A stretch of 64,000 nucleotides of DNA from Streptomyces natalensis ATCC 27448 (GTDB lineage Bacteria > Actinomycetota > Actinomycetes > Streptomycetales > Streptomycetaceae). A program made the translations under genes and the position numbers. Positions 52,747-60,949 of the stretch are shown one piece after another. The DNA is taken from contig NZ_JRKI01000008.1 of NCBI RefSeq assembly GCF_000935125.1, positions 124,001-188,000 of the forward strand, in the 5' to 3' direction. Each line of letters starts with the position of its first letter. Within the stretch, counting starts at the first letter, position 1. A model generated the notes under the pieces. It saw nothing but the letters and a program-made list of their open reading frames with translations. It did not search any database and was not told the origin of the DNA.

Positions 52747-53811
52747 ATGTCCCGCCCCCTCCGCAAGCCGCTCGCCGCCGGCCTCGGCGCCCTCACCCTC
52801 GCCGCCTCCCTCAGCGCCTGCGGCGCCTCCTCCGCCGACCCCGGCGCCAAGGAGATCACCGTCTACAGCGCCGACGGCCTCAAGAGCGAAAAGGGCGACG
52901 GCTTCTACGACAAGGTCTTCAAGGACTTCCGGAAGAAGACCGGTATCAAGGTCAACTACGTCGAGTCCGGCTCCGGCGCCGCCGTCCAGCGCCTGGCCCG
53001 CGAACGCGCCAACACCAAGGCTGACGTCGTCGTCACCCTGCCCCCGTTCATCCAGCAGGCCGACGGCAAGGGCCTCCTGGCCACCTACCGCCCCAAGGGC
53101 TCGGACCAGGTCGCGACCGCCGACAAGGACCCGAACGGCAAGTGGACCTCCGTCGTCAACAACTACTTCTGCTTCGTCTACAACACGAAGGAGCTGAAGA
53201 AGGCGCCCGCGACCTGGGCCGATCTGGCGGACGGCCGGTTCAGGGACAAGCTCCAGTACTCCACCCCCGGCGTCGCCGGTGACGGCACCGCCGTCCTCAT
53301 CAAGGCCATGCACGACCTCGGCGGCCAGGGCCCCGCCATGAAGCTCCTGGGCAAGATCCAGGCCAACAACGTCGGCCCGTCCTCCTCGACCGGCCAGCTC
53401 GCCCCCAAGACCGACAAGGGCGAACTCCTCATCGCCAACGGCGACGTCCAGATGAACTACGCCAACATGAAGTCCATGCCCCACCAGGGCATCTTCTTCC
53501 CCGCCGGGAAGCCCGGCGGCAAGCCCTCCACCTTCGCCCTCCCGTACGCCGCCGGCCTGGTCAAGAACGCCCCGCACACCGCCAACGCCAAGAAGTTCCT
53601 GGACTATCTGCTCTCCGAGGACGTCCAGAAGGAGGTCTCCTCGGTCGGCGGCGGCTTCACGGCCCGCAAGGACATCAAGGCCACCGACGCCAACGCCACC
53701 GCCCTCGTGAAGATCATGAACGGCGTCGAGATCTTCCGGCCCGACTGGAACGATGTCGACAAGAACCTGGACACGTACGTCAACGCCTGGAAAACGGCCA
53801 CCGGCAGCTGA
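52747..53811 (+). CDS. phnS: 2-aminoethylphosphonate-binding lipoprotein
   Basis: 354 residues. The lipobox is LSAC with the lipidated Cys25. The mature part is a type 2 periplasmic-binding-protein fold, as in iron and phosphonate binders: EITVYSADGLKSEKGDGFYDKVFKDFRKKTGIKVNYVESGSGAAVQRL, NYFCFVYNTKELKKAPATWADLADGRFRDK, and FALPYAAGLVKNAPHTANAKKFLDYLLSED. It captures the substrate outside the membrane for PhnU/PhnV. A terminator hairpin (53838-53865) ends the operon. Confidence 0.87.
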   Translation: MSRPLRKPLAAGLGALTLAASLSACGASSADPGAKEITVYSADGLKSEKGDGFYDKVFKDFRKKTGIKVNYVESGSGAAVQRLARERANTKADVVVTLPPFIQQADGKGLLATYRPKGSDQVATADKDPNGKWTSVVNNYFCFVYNTKELKKAPATWADLADGRFRDKLQYSTPGVAGDGTAVLIKAMHDLGGQGPAMKLLGKIQANNVGPSSSTGQLAPKTDKGELLIANGDVQMNYANMKSMPHQGIFFPAGKPGGKPSTFALPYAAGLVKNAPHTANAKKFLDYLLSEDVQKEVSSVGGGFTARKDIKATDANATALVKIMNGVEIFRPDWNDVDKNLDTYVNAWKTATGS

Positions 53812-53837
53812 TCACCCCGCCACCCTCGGCTGACCCG

Positions 53838-53865
53838 CCAACTCCCCGCCGAGCAGGGGAGTTGG
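53838..53865 (+). terminator. Terminator of the phosphonate operon
   Basis: CCAACTCCCC (53838-53847) pairs perfectly with GGGGAGTTGG (53856-53865), loop GCCGAGCA, 26 nt after the phnS stop codon. Confidence 0.85.
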
Positions 53866-54154
53866 CTGTTCACTCCGCCCCCCGGCCCCCTCGGACGCGG
53901 CGTGCCAGGCCGGTGCCCGTATCGATGCGCTGCCCGGCGCCGACGCGCAGCGCCCGGACGGCCGCTCGACGGGATCACGCTGCGCACGGGCCGATCCCCG
54001 TTGCCCGTGACCTGCGAGGGCACGGCGGCGGCCACCTGACTTAGGGTGGGCACGTCGGTCCACACGTATCGATCTCCATGCATCGATCCTCATGCATCGA
54101 TCCCCGCGTGTTGAGCCAGACGTATCGGGTTACACGGACGGCAGGAGTCGGACA
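53866..54154. other. Gap before the NagD-like gene
   Basis: No gene. Direct repeats of ATGCATCGATCC (about 54078-54103) precede the NagD-like start; an ACGTATCG motif (about 54065 and 54120) recurs on both sides. Confidence 0.45.
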
Positions 54155-54934
54155 GTGGCAGAGCGCAAGCCGATCGAGTCATGGCTCACCGATATGGACG
54201 GCGTCCTGATGCACGAGGGCGTTCCCATCCCGGGTGCGTCCGCCTTCATCAAGCGGCTGCGGGAATCGGGCAAGCCCTTTCTCGTCCTGACCAACAACTC
54301 CATCTACACCCCGCGCGATCTGCACGCCCGGCTGAGCCGGATCGGGCTGGACGTGCCCTGGGAGTCGATCTGGACCTCAGCGCTCGCCACCGCGAAGTTC
54401 CTGGACGAGCAGCGGCCCGGCGGCACCGCACATGTCATCGGGGAGGCGGGCCTGACCACCGCCCTGCACGACATCGGCTACGTCCTGACCGACCACGCCC
54501 CCGACTACGTCGTCCTCGGCGAGACCCGGACCTATTCCTTCGAGGCGCTGACCAAAGCCATCCGTCTGATCAATGACGGCGCCCGGTTCATCGCCACCAA
54601 CCCCGACGAAACGGGCCCCTCGCCCCAGGGGCCGCTGCCCGCCACCGGGTCCGTGGCCGCGCTGATCACCAAGGCGACCGGCGTCGAACCGTACTTCGTC
54701 GGCAAGCCCAACCCGCTGATGATGCGGCACGGGCTGAACGTCATCGGCGCCCACTCCGAGACCTCCGCGATGATCGGGGACCGGATGGACACCGATGTGC
54801 TGGCCGGTCTGGAGGCCGGGATGGAGACCTTCCTGGTGCTCACCGGGCTGACCAGGCCCGAGGAGATCGACCGCCACCCCTTCCGCCCCTCCCGGGTCGT
54901 GGACTCCATCGCCGACCTGGTCGACCTGGTCTGA
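54155..54934 (+). CDS. HAD-IIA phosphatase (NagD-like)
   Basis: 259 residues from GTG 54155 with GGAG upstream. Motif I is [13 protein letters not shown] (Asp13 and Asp15), motif [19 protein letters not shown], motif III Lys in VGKPNPLMM, motif [20 protein letters not shown]. The C2-type cap matches NagD/pyridoxal/4-nitrophenyl phosphatases. It removes phosphate from sugar or nucleotide monophosphates; the true substrate is unknown. It stands alone, between the phosphonate operon and a small secreted protein. Confidence 0.9.
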   Translation: MAERKPIESWLTDMDGVLMHEGVPIPGASAFIKRLRESGKPFLVLTNNSIYTPRDLHARLSRIGLDVPWESIWTSALATAKFLDEQRPGGTAHVIGEAGLTTALHDIGYVLTDHAPDYVVLGETRTYSFEALTKAIRLINDGARFIATNPDETGPSPQGPLPATGSVAALITKATGVEPYFVGKPNPLMMRHGLNVIGAHSETSAMIGDRMDTDVLAGLEAGMETFLVLTGLTRPEEIDRHPFRPSRVVDSIADLVDLV

Positions 54935-55067
54935 CGACGAGCTCGCGCGCCTTCCCCGGGGAGGCGGGCCGGCCGCGTCCCCTCTCACTGGAACGGCGCA
55001 GCACCGGGGCGCACCGGATGCGCAGCGCGCCGTGCGGGCGGACCTTCGGAGTATCCGGAGGTTCACC

Positions 55068-55424
55068 ATGGGTTCACCGCAACTGATTCTCTGTGCTGCC
55101 GTCGCGGCATGTGTGGTGACGGCGGCACCCGTGTACGCCGCCGAGGACCACGGCGCCGGGGCCGGTACGGCCTCGATCACCGCCGCCGCCCCCGCTCCCG
55201 CCCCGCTCCTCCCGGCCGAAAACCACCCCGCCGGCCCCGGCCACCGCTCCCGCCGGCCTCCCGCTTCCGAACAGAACCCAGCCAACCGCGAGCTGAGCAG
55301 CACCTCGGCCGTCGGCCTGGTTCTGGCCGGGGGCGCCCTCCTGGTGGTCGCGGGGCAGTTGCTACGGCTCCGGCTCCGGCTGCGTCGCGACCGGGACGGT
55401 GGGGGGAACGGGGAGGCACGCTGA
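55068..55424 (+). CDS. Small secreted or membrane-anchored protein
   Basis: 118 residues. GGAGG 8 nt before ATG 55068. An N-terminal signal (LILCAAVAACVVTAAPVYAA, cleavage after AYA-like site) is followed by an Ala/Pro-rich stretch and a C-terminal helix (AVGLVLAGGALLVVAGQLLRLRLRLRR). The C-terminal helix and Arg-rich tail resemble those of wall-anchored proteins, but no LPXTG or LAxTG motif is seen. Function unknown. Confidence 0.7.
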   Translation: MGSPQLILCAAVAACVVTAAPVYAAEDHGAGAGTASITAAAPAPAPLLPAENHPAGPGHRSRRPPASEQNPANRELSSTSAVGLVLAGGALLVVAGQLLRLRLRLRRDRDGGGNGEAR

Positions 55425-55630
55425 CCAGGCGGGTGGGTGGTCTGTGGGGATGCCGCTCTTGCGTTGATCGCGGCGGCGCTGGTCGGCGGCGTTGGTCGGG
55501 GGCAGTGGTCGGCTCCCACCGGGCCCGGTGCTGTACAGGTCGGCCGGGCAGCCCGGCGGCGTGCGCGAACTCGGGCTGACGTGGCCCGGACAGCGGGCCG
55601 CATCGACGCCCCGACACTGTGATCCACACG
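55425..55630. other. Gap before tRNA-Lys
   Basis: No gene supported. The frames through it are compositional. Confidence 0.4.
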
Positions 55631-55663
55631 ACTGAGGCCCCTCGCATGGCGAGGGGCCTCAGT
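55631..55663 (-). terminator. Terminator of tRNA-Lys 1
   Basis: ACTGAGGCCCCTCGC (55631-55645) pairs perfectly with GCGAGGGGCCTCAGT (55649-55663) around ATG, just past the tRNA 3' end on the minus strand. Confidence 0.9.
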
Positions 55664-55669
55664 CTTACG

Positions 55670-55743
55670 TGCGCCGCCAGGGACTCGAACCCCGGACCCG
55701 CTGATTAAGAGTCAGCTGCTCTAACCAACTGAGCTAGCGGCGC
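55670..55743 (-). tRNA. tRNA-Lys (anticodon CTT), copy 1
   Basis: On the minus strand the acceptor arm GCGCCGC/GCGGCGC closes a 74-nt tRNA. The anticodon loop CTCTTAA gives CTT (lysine AAG). D-arm GCTC...GAGC and T-arm CCGGG-TTCGAGT-CCCTG-like are normal. CCA is not encoded. An identical gene lies at 62813-62886. Confidence 0.96.
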
Positions 55744-56432
55744 GCGCTGACGTGAAGAACTCTACACGAACTTCGGGAGTGCTCCGTACCCACGTCCGAA
55801 CCGCCCACACGCACGACATGTGTGACTCCTGTCACGTTCGTGGCCGGGTCGCGGACCCTGCCCGGCCGAAGGTCCCGTCACTTCGCGACCTTCGGCCTCC
55901 GCGTCGGCCGAATCCCCCTGTGAAGATCGATTTGGTTGCCGCAGCTCACCGCGAACCGGCGCTTTTCCGCCAACATGCGCGCTCCACGGCCGGTTGAGAG
56001 GCTGAGGCCAACCGCCGAGGCAAGCGGTCGGAAGTCGCGGCGCGAGCGACACCGGAAGCCCTGACAAGCCAGGAGGGAACTGGCATGGCAACGACGGGAA
56101 GTGTCATAGGCCGCCACCGAGGCGACCGCGGAAGCGGTCCCCGCAACGGTCACGGACCGCGGCTTTCGAAGGCCCCCGCCACGCCCACTTCCGGCGCAAT
56201 CGCCGCCACGGATTTCCCGGCGCCCGGCTCGTCCGGCATCCGGCCCGGCCGGCCTTCCGGCCCCGCCTCGCACCGTGGTCATCCACGGCTTCGACGGGCA
56301 CCGCGCCCGGATGGCGTCCGTCACTCCCCCTCCACCTGTTGCAACCCCACCGCGCGTCCCAACGTCTGCTAGGACGCGCGCCCCGGAAACGGGTCTCCCG
56401 GGACTCGCCCCTCCACGGAAAGGTTGATCGTC
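55744..56432. other. 689-nt upstream region of the SsgA-like gene
   Basis: It holds one weak reading frame (56085-56372, listed separately). Around 55790-55840 the sequence is A/T-richer (ACATGTGTGACTCCTGTCACG) and could contain a promoter for the tRNA or for ssgA. An inverted repeat GTCACTTCGCGAC and CTTCGGCCTCCGCG patch lies near 55880-55900. Confidence 0.5.
56085..56372 (+). CDS. Doubtful small ORF, 95 residues
   Basis: ATG 56085 is preceded by a strong AGGAGGGAACTGGC site, the main reason to list it. The product is Pro/Gly/Arg-rich with two cysteines at the end and no recognised domain. Third-position G/C is strong in the first half and weaker later. It could be a real short gene, a translated leader for the SsgA-like gene, or chance. 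Confidence 0.35.
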   Translation: MATTGSVIGRHRGDRGSGPRNGHGPRLSKAPATPTSGAIAATDFPAPGSSGIRPGRPSGPASHRGHPRLRRAPRPDGVRHSPSTCCNPTARPNVC

Positions 56433-56852
56433 GTGGTGTCGACAGCCAAGCGCACCCTTGAGATGCAGCTCCTCATAGGACCGCATGACGCGGTCTCGGT
56501 GTCGGGCCGGTTCAGCTACCGCAGTGACCGCCCCTATGAGATCGAGGTCGACTTCATAACCCGCGGCCGGTCGGTCGCCACCTGGCTGTTCGCCCGCGAT
56601 CTGCTGCTGGGCGGCCTGCGCGACGAGACCGGAGAAGGAGATGTACGGGTGTGGCCGTTCCGGGAGCCGGGCGGGCAGCGCCGCATACATATCGAACTGT
56701 TCACCGACGACAGCGTCTGCGAGCTGTCGGTACGCGCAACGGAGCTGACCGCATGGCTGGAGCAGACGGTGGCGATCGTGCCGCCCGGCCGGGAACACGA
56801 ATACCTGGACATGGACACCCATCTGGCCCGGCTCCTCGCGGGAAAGCACTGA
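56433..56852 (+). CDS. SsgA-like sporulation/cell-division protein (SALP family)
   Basis: 139 residues from GTG 56433, with GGAAAGG 9 nt upstream; an in-frame TTG at 56424 is too close to the site. The SsgA/SsgB fold is clear: SGRFSYRSDRPYEIEVDFITRGRSVATWLFARDLLLGGL, ETGEGDVRVWPF and the late PPGREHEYLDMDTHLARLL. SALPs control septum placement, wall remodelling and spore formation in Streptomyces; SsgB recruits FtsZ. Which paralogue this is cannot be fixed from sequence alone. Its stop overlaps the next start (TGATG), so it is coupled to an unknown partner. Confidence 0.88.
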   Translation: MVSTAKRTLEMQLLIGPHDAVSVSGRFSYRSDRPYEIEVDFITRGRSVATWLFARDLLLGGLRDETGEGDVRVWPFREPGGQRRIHIELFTDDSVCELSVRATELTAWLEQTVAIVPPGREHEYLDMDTHLARLLAGKH

Positions 56853-58141
56853 TGACGACTGTTACGACCACTACGTCCTCCACGACCACCACCGTGACCG
56901 ACCGCGACCTCACCGCGACGGTCCACTCCGACGCGACGGTCCACCCCGACGCGACGGTCACGTCAGCCACGGCGGCAGCCGGCCTCGGCCTACCGCCCGC
57001 GCAGCGTTCCCCGCTACGCCACCCCGCGGACCCGGCCACCGACCCCGACGCCGACGGTCACGCGGACACCGCCTCCTCTCTTCCCCCGTGCGGTTCCGCG
57101 TCGCACGACGCCCGTGTGCACGGTTTCCTTCCCGAGCGCCCCCCGGTCCGTTCCATGATCGGAACCTGGACCCGGCTGGACGCCCTGGCCCGCGCCGCGG
57201 CCGTCGCCCCCGGCCGCGAGGCCGCCATCACCATCGTGGAACGGGCGCACCGCGCCGACGAGTTGGCAGCCCTGCGGCAACGTGTCTCCCGCCTCTCCCC
57301 GCGCAACGCGGAGGCCGCGGCGATGCGCATCGCGGTGATCGCGGTCTCCTGCGGCTGGAACGGCCTCGACCCGCAGGCACCGGCCGCCCGCCGGGTCGCC
57401 GACGAGGCGTTCCTCGACCTGTGGGCGGCCGTCGCCCACCGCATCGACCATGACCAGTTCGTCGCGCTGCCCACCCTCGCGCTCCGCAACTGGGCCCCCG
57501 AACGCAAACCGCGCAAGCACATCCCCATCGATCAACTGGCCCGTACGGAGCCCCTTGTCCCGATCGTCCGCTGGGCACCGGAGGGGCAGCCGCTCAGCCG
57601 CCTCGACCGCCTGATGCTGGCTGCGACCCGCCTGGAGGCCCATGGCATCTGGCTGTTCCGCCTCGCCGAGACCCTCGCCGGCCGCGCCCCCGACGACTCC
57701 TCCACCCAGACGGCCCTGCGCCGCCTGGTCCGCGTGCAGCACGCCCTGCGTGCCCAACTCCGTTCGGAGGCCGTGGAGCTGGCCGCCGCCCCGACGACGC
57801 CGCAGCAGCGCGCGGTCCTCGGTGCCCTCGCCGAACAGGGCGCCCTGGAGCCCCCCGTCCTCCAAGCGGCCGACGCGGTGCTGGGCGTCGGAGCCCGCCG
57901 ACCGGGCGAAGGCAGCCGACGCCAGCATCTGCGCCGCCACCTCCCGGCAGCCCACCGCGCCTGGCTGAGCGCGATGGACCGCCACTGCGCCCCGGTCCGC
58001 ACCCTCGCCCACCGCGGCGGCCCCGACGCCGCCACCTACCGCGAGGCCCAGGAATCCCTCATAGCGCTCCGCCGCACCTACACCTCCCTCCTCCACGCCG
58101 CCGCCCATCCCGCCCCGTCCCCCCTCCCCGCCGCCGCCTGA
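56852..58141 (+). CDS. Unknown helical protein coupled to the SsgA-like gene
   Basis: 429 residues. A Thr/Ser-rich N-terminus (MTTVTTTTSSTTTTVTD, then repeats of DATVHPDATV) and a disordered linker precede a helical body of about 320 residues rich in Ala, Leu and Arg, with two stretches that look like coiled helices (WTRLDALARAAAVAPGR; EAAITIVERAHRADELAALRQRVSRL). No family, catalytic motif or membrane helix was recognised. The one-base overlap with the SsgA-like gene suggests a stable partner or coordinated dosage, so a role in division or sporulation is a fair guess but unproved. Confidence 0.7.
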   Translation: MTTVTTTTSSTTTTVTDRDLTATVHSDATVHPDATVTSATAAAGLGLPPAQRSPLRHPADPATDPDADGHADTASSLPPCGSASHDARVHGFLPERPPVRSMIGTWTRLDALARAAAVAPGREAAITIVERAHRADELAALRQRVSRLSPRNAEAAAMRIAVIAVSCGWNGLDPQAPAARRVADEAFLDLWAAVAHRIDHDQFVALPTLALRNWAPERKPRKHIPIDQLARTEPLVPIVRWAPEGQPLSRLDRLMLAATRLEAHGIWLFRLAETLAGRAPDDSSTQTALRRLVRVQHALRAQLRSEAVELAAAPTTPQQRAVLGALAEQGALEPPVLQAADAVLGVGARRPGEGSRRQHLRRHLPAAHRAWLSAMDRHCAPVRTLAHRGGPDAATYREAQESLIALRRTYTSLLHAAAHPAPSPLPAAA

Positions 58142-58708
58142 CGCCCCGCCCCCTCCGAGCGCCCCACCCTGGCCCCGAACCAGACCCGCGGACCAGGTGG
58201 GGGTGGGGTGTCCACCACGGATACGAGACTGGGCACGGCCAGGGGACGCGAGGCACCGGGCGAGACGAGGCGGGGTATTGCCGCGGCTTCCGACGTACGA
58301 AGCGGCCGACTCCGAGCGGCGGCGGGTGCACCCTGCGAACCAGCCCCAGCAGGGCGCACTCCACCCTTCGAGGTACACCGCCCGGGCCCGCCTCAGCGCT
58401 GCCGCTGCTCCTGCACCCCGCCTGGCAGAACCGAGCCCCGGCCCGCCGTGCCCCCCGACCCCGGCACCCTCGCGGCCCGGCCGGACAGAGCTCAGGCCAC
58501 AAAGCCCCGCCCGAGAAGGCCTCGGCGCCGAAAAACCTCGGCCCCCGCAGCGCCCCCGTACGGGGGACCGCAGCCGCTCCGGGAGAGAATGCGAGCGCGC
58601 TCAAGGCTCTACTCCGCCGCTCAACGCCCGACTCGACCCTCCGACTCGACCCCGCGACTCAACTCCCTGAGCTGAACTCCCTGGCCTGAACTCCGAAAGA
58701 AAATCCCC
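58142..58708. other. 567-nt region before the VanZ gene
   Basis: No gene is convincing; a 155-residue frame (58208-58675) is Pro/Arg-rich and lacks a good start site. A degenerate array of CGACTCGACCC(T/C)CCGACTC-like units lies at about 58620-58680, directly upstream of the VanZ start. Confidence 0.5.
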
Positions 58709-59770
58709 GTGATCGAAGCTTCGGTCGGCGCGTTACCCGGCTTGATACCGCTCTTTATTTCCGCCGTCCTCCTCCTGGGAATCCCCACGGCCCTCATAGC
58801 CGCGGCCAAGGAGAAACCCCTCGCCCTTTCGCTTCTCTTCGTCACCTCTCTCGCCGGTGTGCTGACGGTGACGCTGACTCCGGGCAGCGGCGGAGCCGGC
58901 CAACTCCGCGTATGTGACCTGGGCCTTCCCATGGACGCCTTCCTCGCTTCGGAATCCGCTCGGCTGAACTTCCTGCTGTTCGTCCCACTCTCCTTCCTCG
59001 CCGTTCTGCTCTTCCGGCGCCCGCTGACGGTGGCCGTGTGCGCCGTTGCGCTGAGTTGCACCATCGAACTCCTCCAGGCGTGGATCGCGTTGGGCCGCGC
59101 CTGCACCTACGACGACATCACCTCGAACTCCGCCGGAGGCATCGCCGGCGCGCTCTGTGCCACCGGGTTCCTGTGGATCAAGCAGCGTCGCACCCCCTTC
59201 ACCCGCCGGGACATCACCTGGAGCACCGTCCTGGCCGTTATTGCGACCGCGACTCTCACGGGCGCCTTCCATTCCTCCATCGCCACCGTGGACGGCGACG
59301 CGAGAGTGCAGCGCTGGAGAGAGAAGTCCAGCCACACCGAGCGGCAAGAACAATGGATGAACGGGACCGTCGCCAAGCTTTACGGCAAGCATGTGCAGAT
59401 CACCGGATCAGCAATCGAGGACCTGGGACGCGGTCGTTGGCGGCTGACGACGGAGACGGCGCAAGGAAACGTCGTCGCGCTATGGCCGGCTCGCACACTC
59501 GAGAGTGTGTGGTCGGAAGTCACCGAAGCCGACGAAGGCCGCCTGACCGAGCACGAAATGAAGGCGTCCGGAGAGCGATTCGTCCGCAGATGGTTCCCGG
59601 GTGAGACGGAGGGAGCCATCGTCACCTTCCGGGCTCTCTCCGGCAAACGAGGCGCCCACCTTCTGAGCTACCGCCGCCCCGCCCGTGGCGTCGGAACCGG
59701 GAGGCCCTGGCGGCTGGACATCACCATCGCGACATCCGGCCGGATCGTGGCCCTGAAGGCACAGCTGTAG
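58709..59770 (+). CDS. VanZ-family membrane protein
   Basis: 353 residues from GTG 58709. Five helices (LIPLFISAVLLLGIPTALIAAA, FVTSLAGVLTVTLTPG, LNFLLFVPLSFLAVLLF, VCAVALSCTIELLQAWI, then ITWSTVLAVIATATLTGAF), with the VanZ signature FVPLSFL and ELLQAW...GRACTYDDITSNSAGGIAGAL. VanZ-type proteins are linked to lipid-linked or cell-envelope steps and lower teicoplanin susceptibility when paired with van genes; no van genes are here. An extracytoplasmic domain of about 170 residues follows the helices. By eye its base composition is a little lower in GC than its neighbours. Confidence 0.85.
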   Translation: MIEASVGALPGLIPLFISAVLLLGIPTALIAAAKEKPLALSLLFVTSLAGVLTVTLTPGSGGAGQLRVCDLGLPMDAFLASESARLNFLLFVPLSFLAVLLFRRPLTVAVCAVALSCTIELLQAWIALGRACTYDDITSNSAGGIAGALCATGFLWIKQRRTPFTRRDITWSTVLAVIATATLTGAFHSSIATVDGDARVQRWREKSSHTERQEQWMNGTVAKLYGKHVQITGSAIEDLGRGRWRLTTETAQGNVVALWPARTLESVWSEVTEADEGRLTEHEMKASGERFVRRWFPGETEGAIVTFRALSGKRGAHLLSYRRPARGVGTGRPWRLDITIATSGRIVALKAQL

Positions 59771-59872
59771 GAGCCGTATCGTCGTCTGCCGCTCCGTTTC
59801 CTGTCTTGCCTTGCCTGTCATGCCTGTCATGACTGCCTGGGCTGCCGCGCCTGACTTCGTTTCACTGCTTGT

Positions 59873-59928
59873 CATTGGTCTGGACATGGCCAATCCCCCT
59901 TACTAGTCTTCGACTTGGTCTAGACCGC
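59873..59928. promoter_or_regulatory. Two dre-like DasR operators upstream of the LPMO gene
   Basis: ACTTGGTCTAGACCGC (59913-59928) contains the perfect palindrome GGTCTAGACC of the dre motif, 45 nt before the LPMO ATG. A weaker copy, CATTGGTCTGGACATG, lies at 59873-59888. A CTAGTC palindrome-like TACTAGTC sits between them. DasR control of the chitin-active LPMO is the simplest reading. Confidence 0.8.
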
Positions 59929-59972
59929 ATCGGCTCATGGAACTCCCCCCCCACGTTCTTCAGGAGCGAAGC

Positions 59973-60566
59973 ATGCGCAAACGGATCAGTGCTGCCGTGA
60001 TCGGCCTCGGTGTCGTCGGTGTCTCCCTTCTCTCGACGGGCAGCGCCTCCAGTCACGGCTACAGCGACGCACCTCCCAGCCGGCAGGCGCTCTGCGCCAA
60101 CGGGACGGTCAAGGACTGCGGTGCGATTCAGTACGAACCGCAGAGTGTCGAGGGGCCCAAGGGCTTCCCGGCCGCCGGGCCCGCCGATGGAAAGATCTGT
60201 TCCGGTGGGCACGACGACTTCGCCGAACTGGACGACCCCCGTGGCGGAAAGTGGCCCGGCACCAAGCTCACGCCGGGCCAGGGTTACACCTTCACCTGGC
60301 GCCTGACGGCACGTCATGCCACGACCGACTTCAAATACTTCATCACCAAGGACGGCTACGACCCCACCAAACCGCTCACCCGTGCCGACCTGGAATCCGA
60401 ACCGTTCATGACGGTGCCGATGGGCGGTGCGCAGCCGGGGGAGACGGTGCAGCATCACGGCACCGTGCCCACCCAGAAGTCGGGCCGCCACATCATTCTG
60501 GGCGTCTGGGACATCGCCGACACGGGCAATGCGTTCTATGCCTGCTCGGACGTCGACCTCTCCTGA
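59973..60566 (+). CDS. Chitin-type lytic polysaccharide monooxygenase (AA10)
   Basis: 197 residues. A 27-residue signal peptide ends ...GSASS, leaving His28 as the mature N-terminus (HGYSDAPPSRQ). His28 and His115 (LTARHATTDFKYF) form the copper histidine brace; Phe188 (NAFYACSD) is the likely axial residue. Four cysteines can form two disulfides. The mature part is about 170 residues with no extra binding domain. AA10 LPMOs oxidise and open crystalline chitin; it would work with secreted chitinases and the GlcNAc uptake genes earlier in the window. CAGGAG precedes ATG 59973. Confidence 0.95.
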   Translation: MRKRISAAVIGLGVVGVSLLSTGSASSHGYSDAPPSRQALCANGTVKDCGAIQYEPQSVEGPKGFPAAGPADGKICSGGHDDFAELDDPRGGKWPGTKLTPGQGYTFTWRLTARHATTDFKYFITKDGYDPTKPLTRADLESEPFMTVPMGGAQPGETVQHHGTVPTQKSGRHIILGVWDIADTGNAFYACSDVDLS

Positions 60567-60949
60567 GCTCAACCCCAGCCCATTCGGTGCGTCGGGTCTC
60601 CCCGCCTTCCCCCGGGGAGGCCCGCCGGCCCATACCGCGGGCGTCGCGGGGTGGCCTGTCCGCGGCCCGGCCCTCGGCTCCACCCACCCCCGGTTCGTCC
60701 TTGATCATGCTTCCTGTCATGGCTCCCACTCCCCTCGCGTACCGCTCGCGCTCTCTGCGTTCCCACGCCTTCGCGCCCTCTTCGAACGTGAACAACGCTA
60801 CGAAATCCGAGAATTGAGGACGTCAACCTGTGGCGTGAACCTCCAGCCGTCAGCCCGTAGACCCACGGTTTGACAGGACCCGGTGGATGCACCCGAGGCA
60901 TGACGACACCACTCCACACCTGACGCTATGTCAGCTACCCTCCCGCGTC
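60567..60949. other. Gap between the LPMO and acyl-CoA ligase genes
   Basis: No gene supported; a possible terminator-like inverted repeat (CCTTCCCCCGGGGAGG, about 60604-60620) follows the LPMO. Confidence 0.45.

Noticed and set aside
58208..58675. 155-codon Pro/Arg-rich frame before the VanZ gene
   Set aside because: No good ribosome site, no domain, and it runs into a degenerate repeat; composition explains it.
58709..59770. VanZ gene as evidence for glycopeptide resistance cluster
   Set aside because: No vanH, vanA, vanX, vanR or vanS gene is nearby; VanZ-family proteins are common without them.
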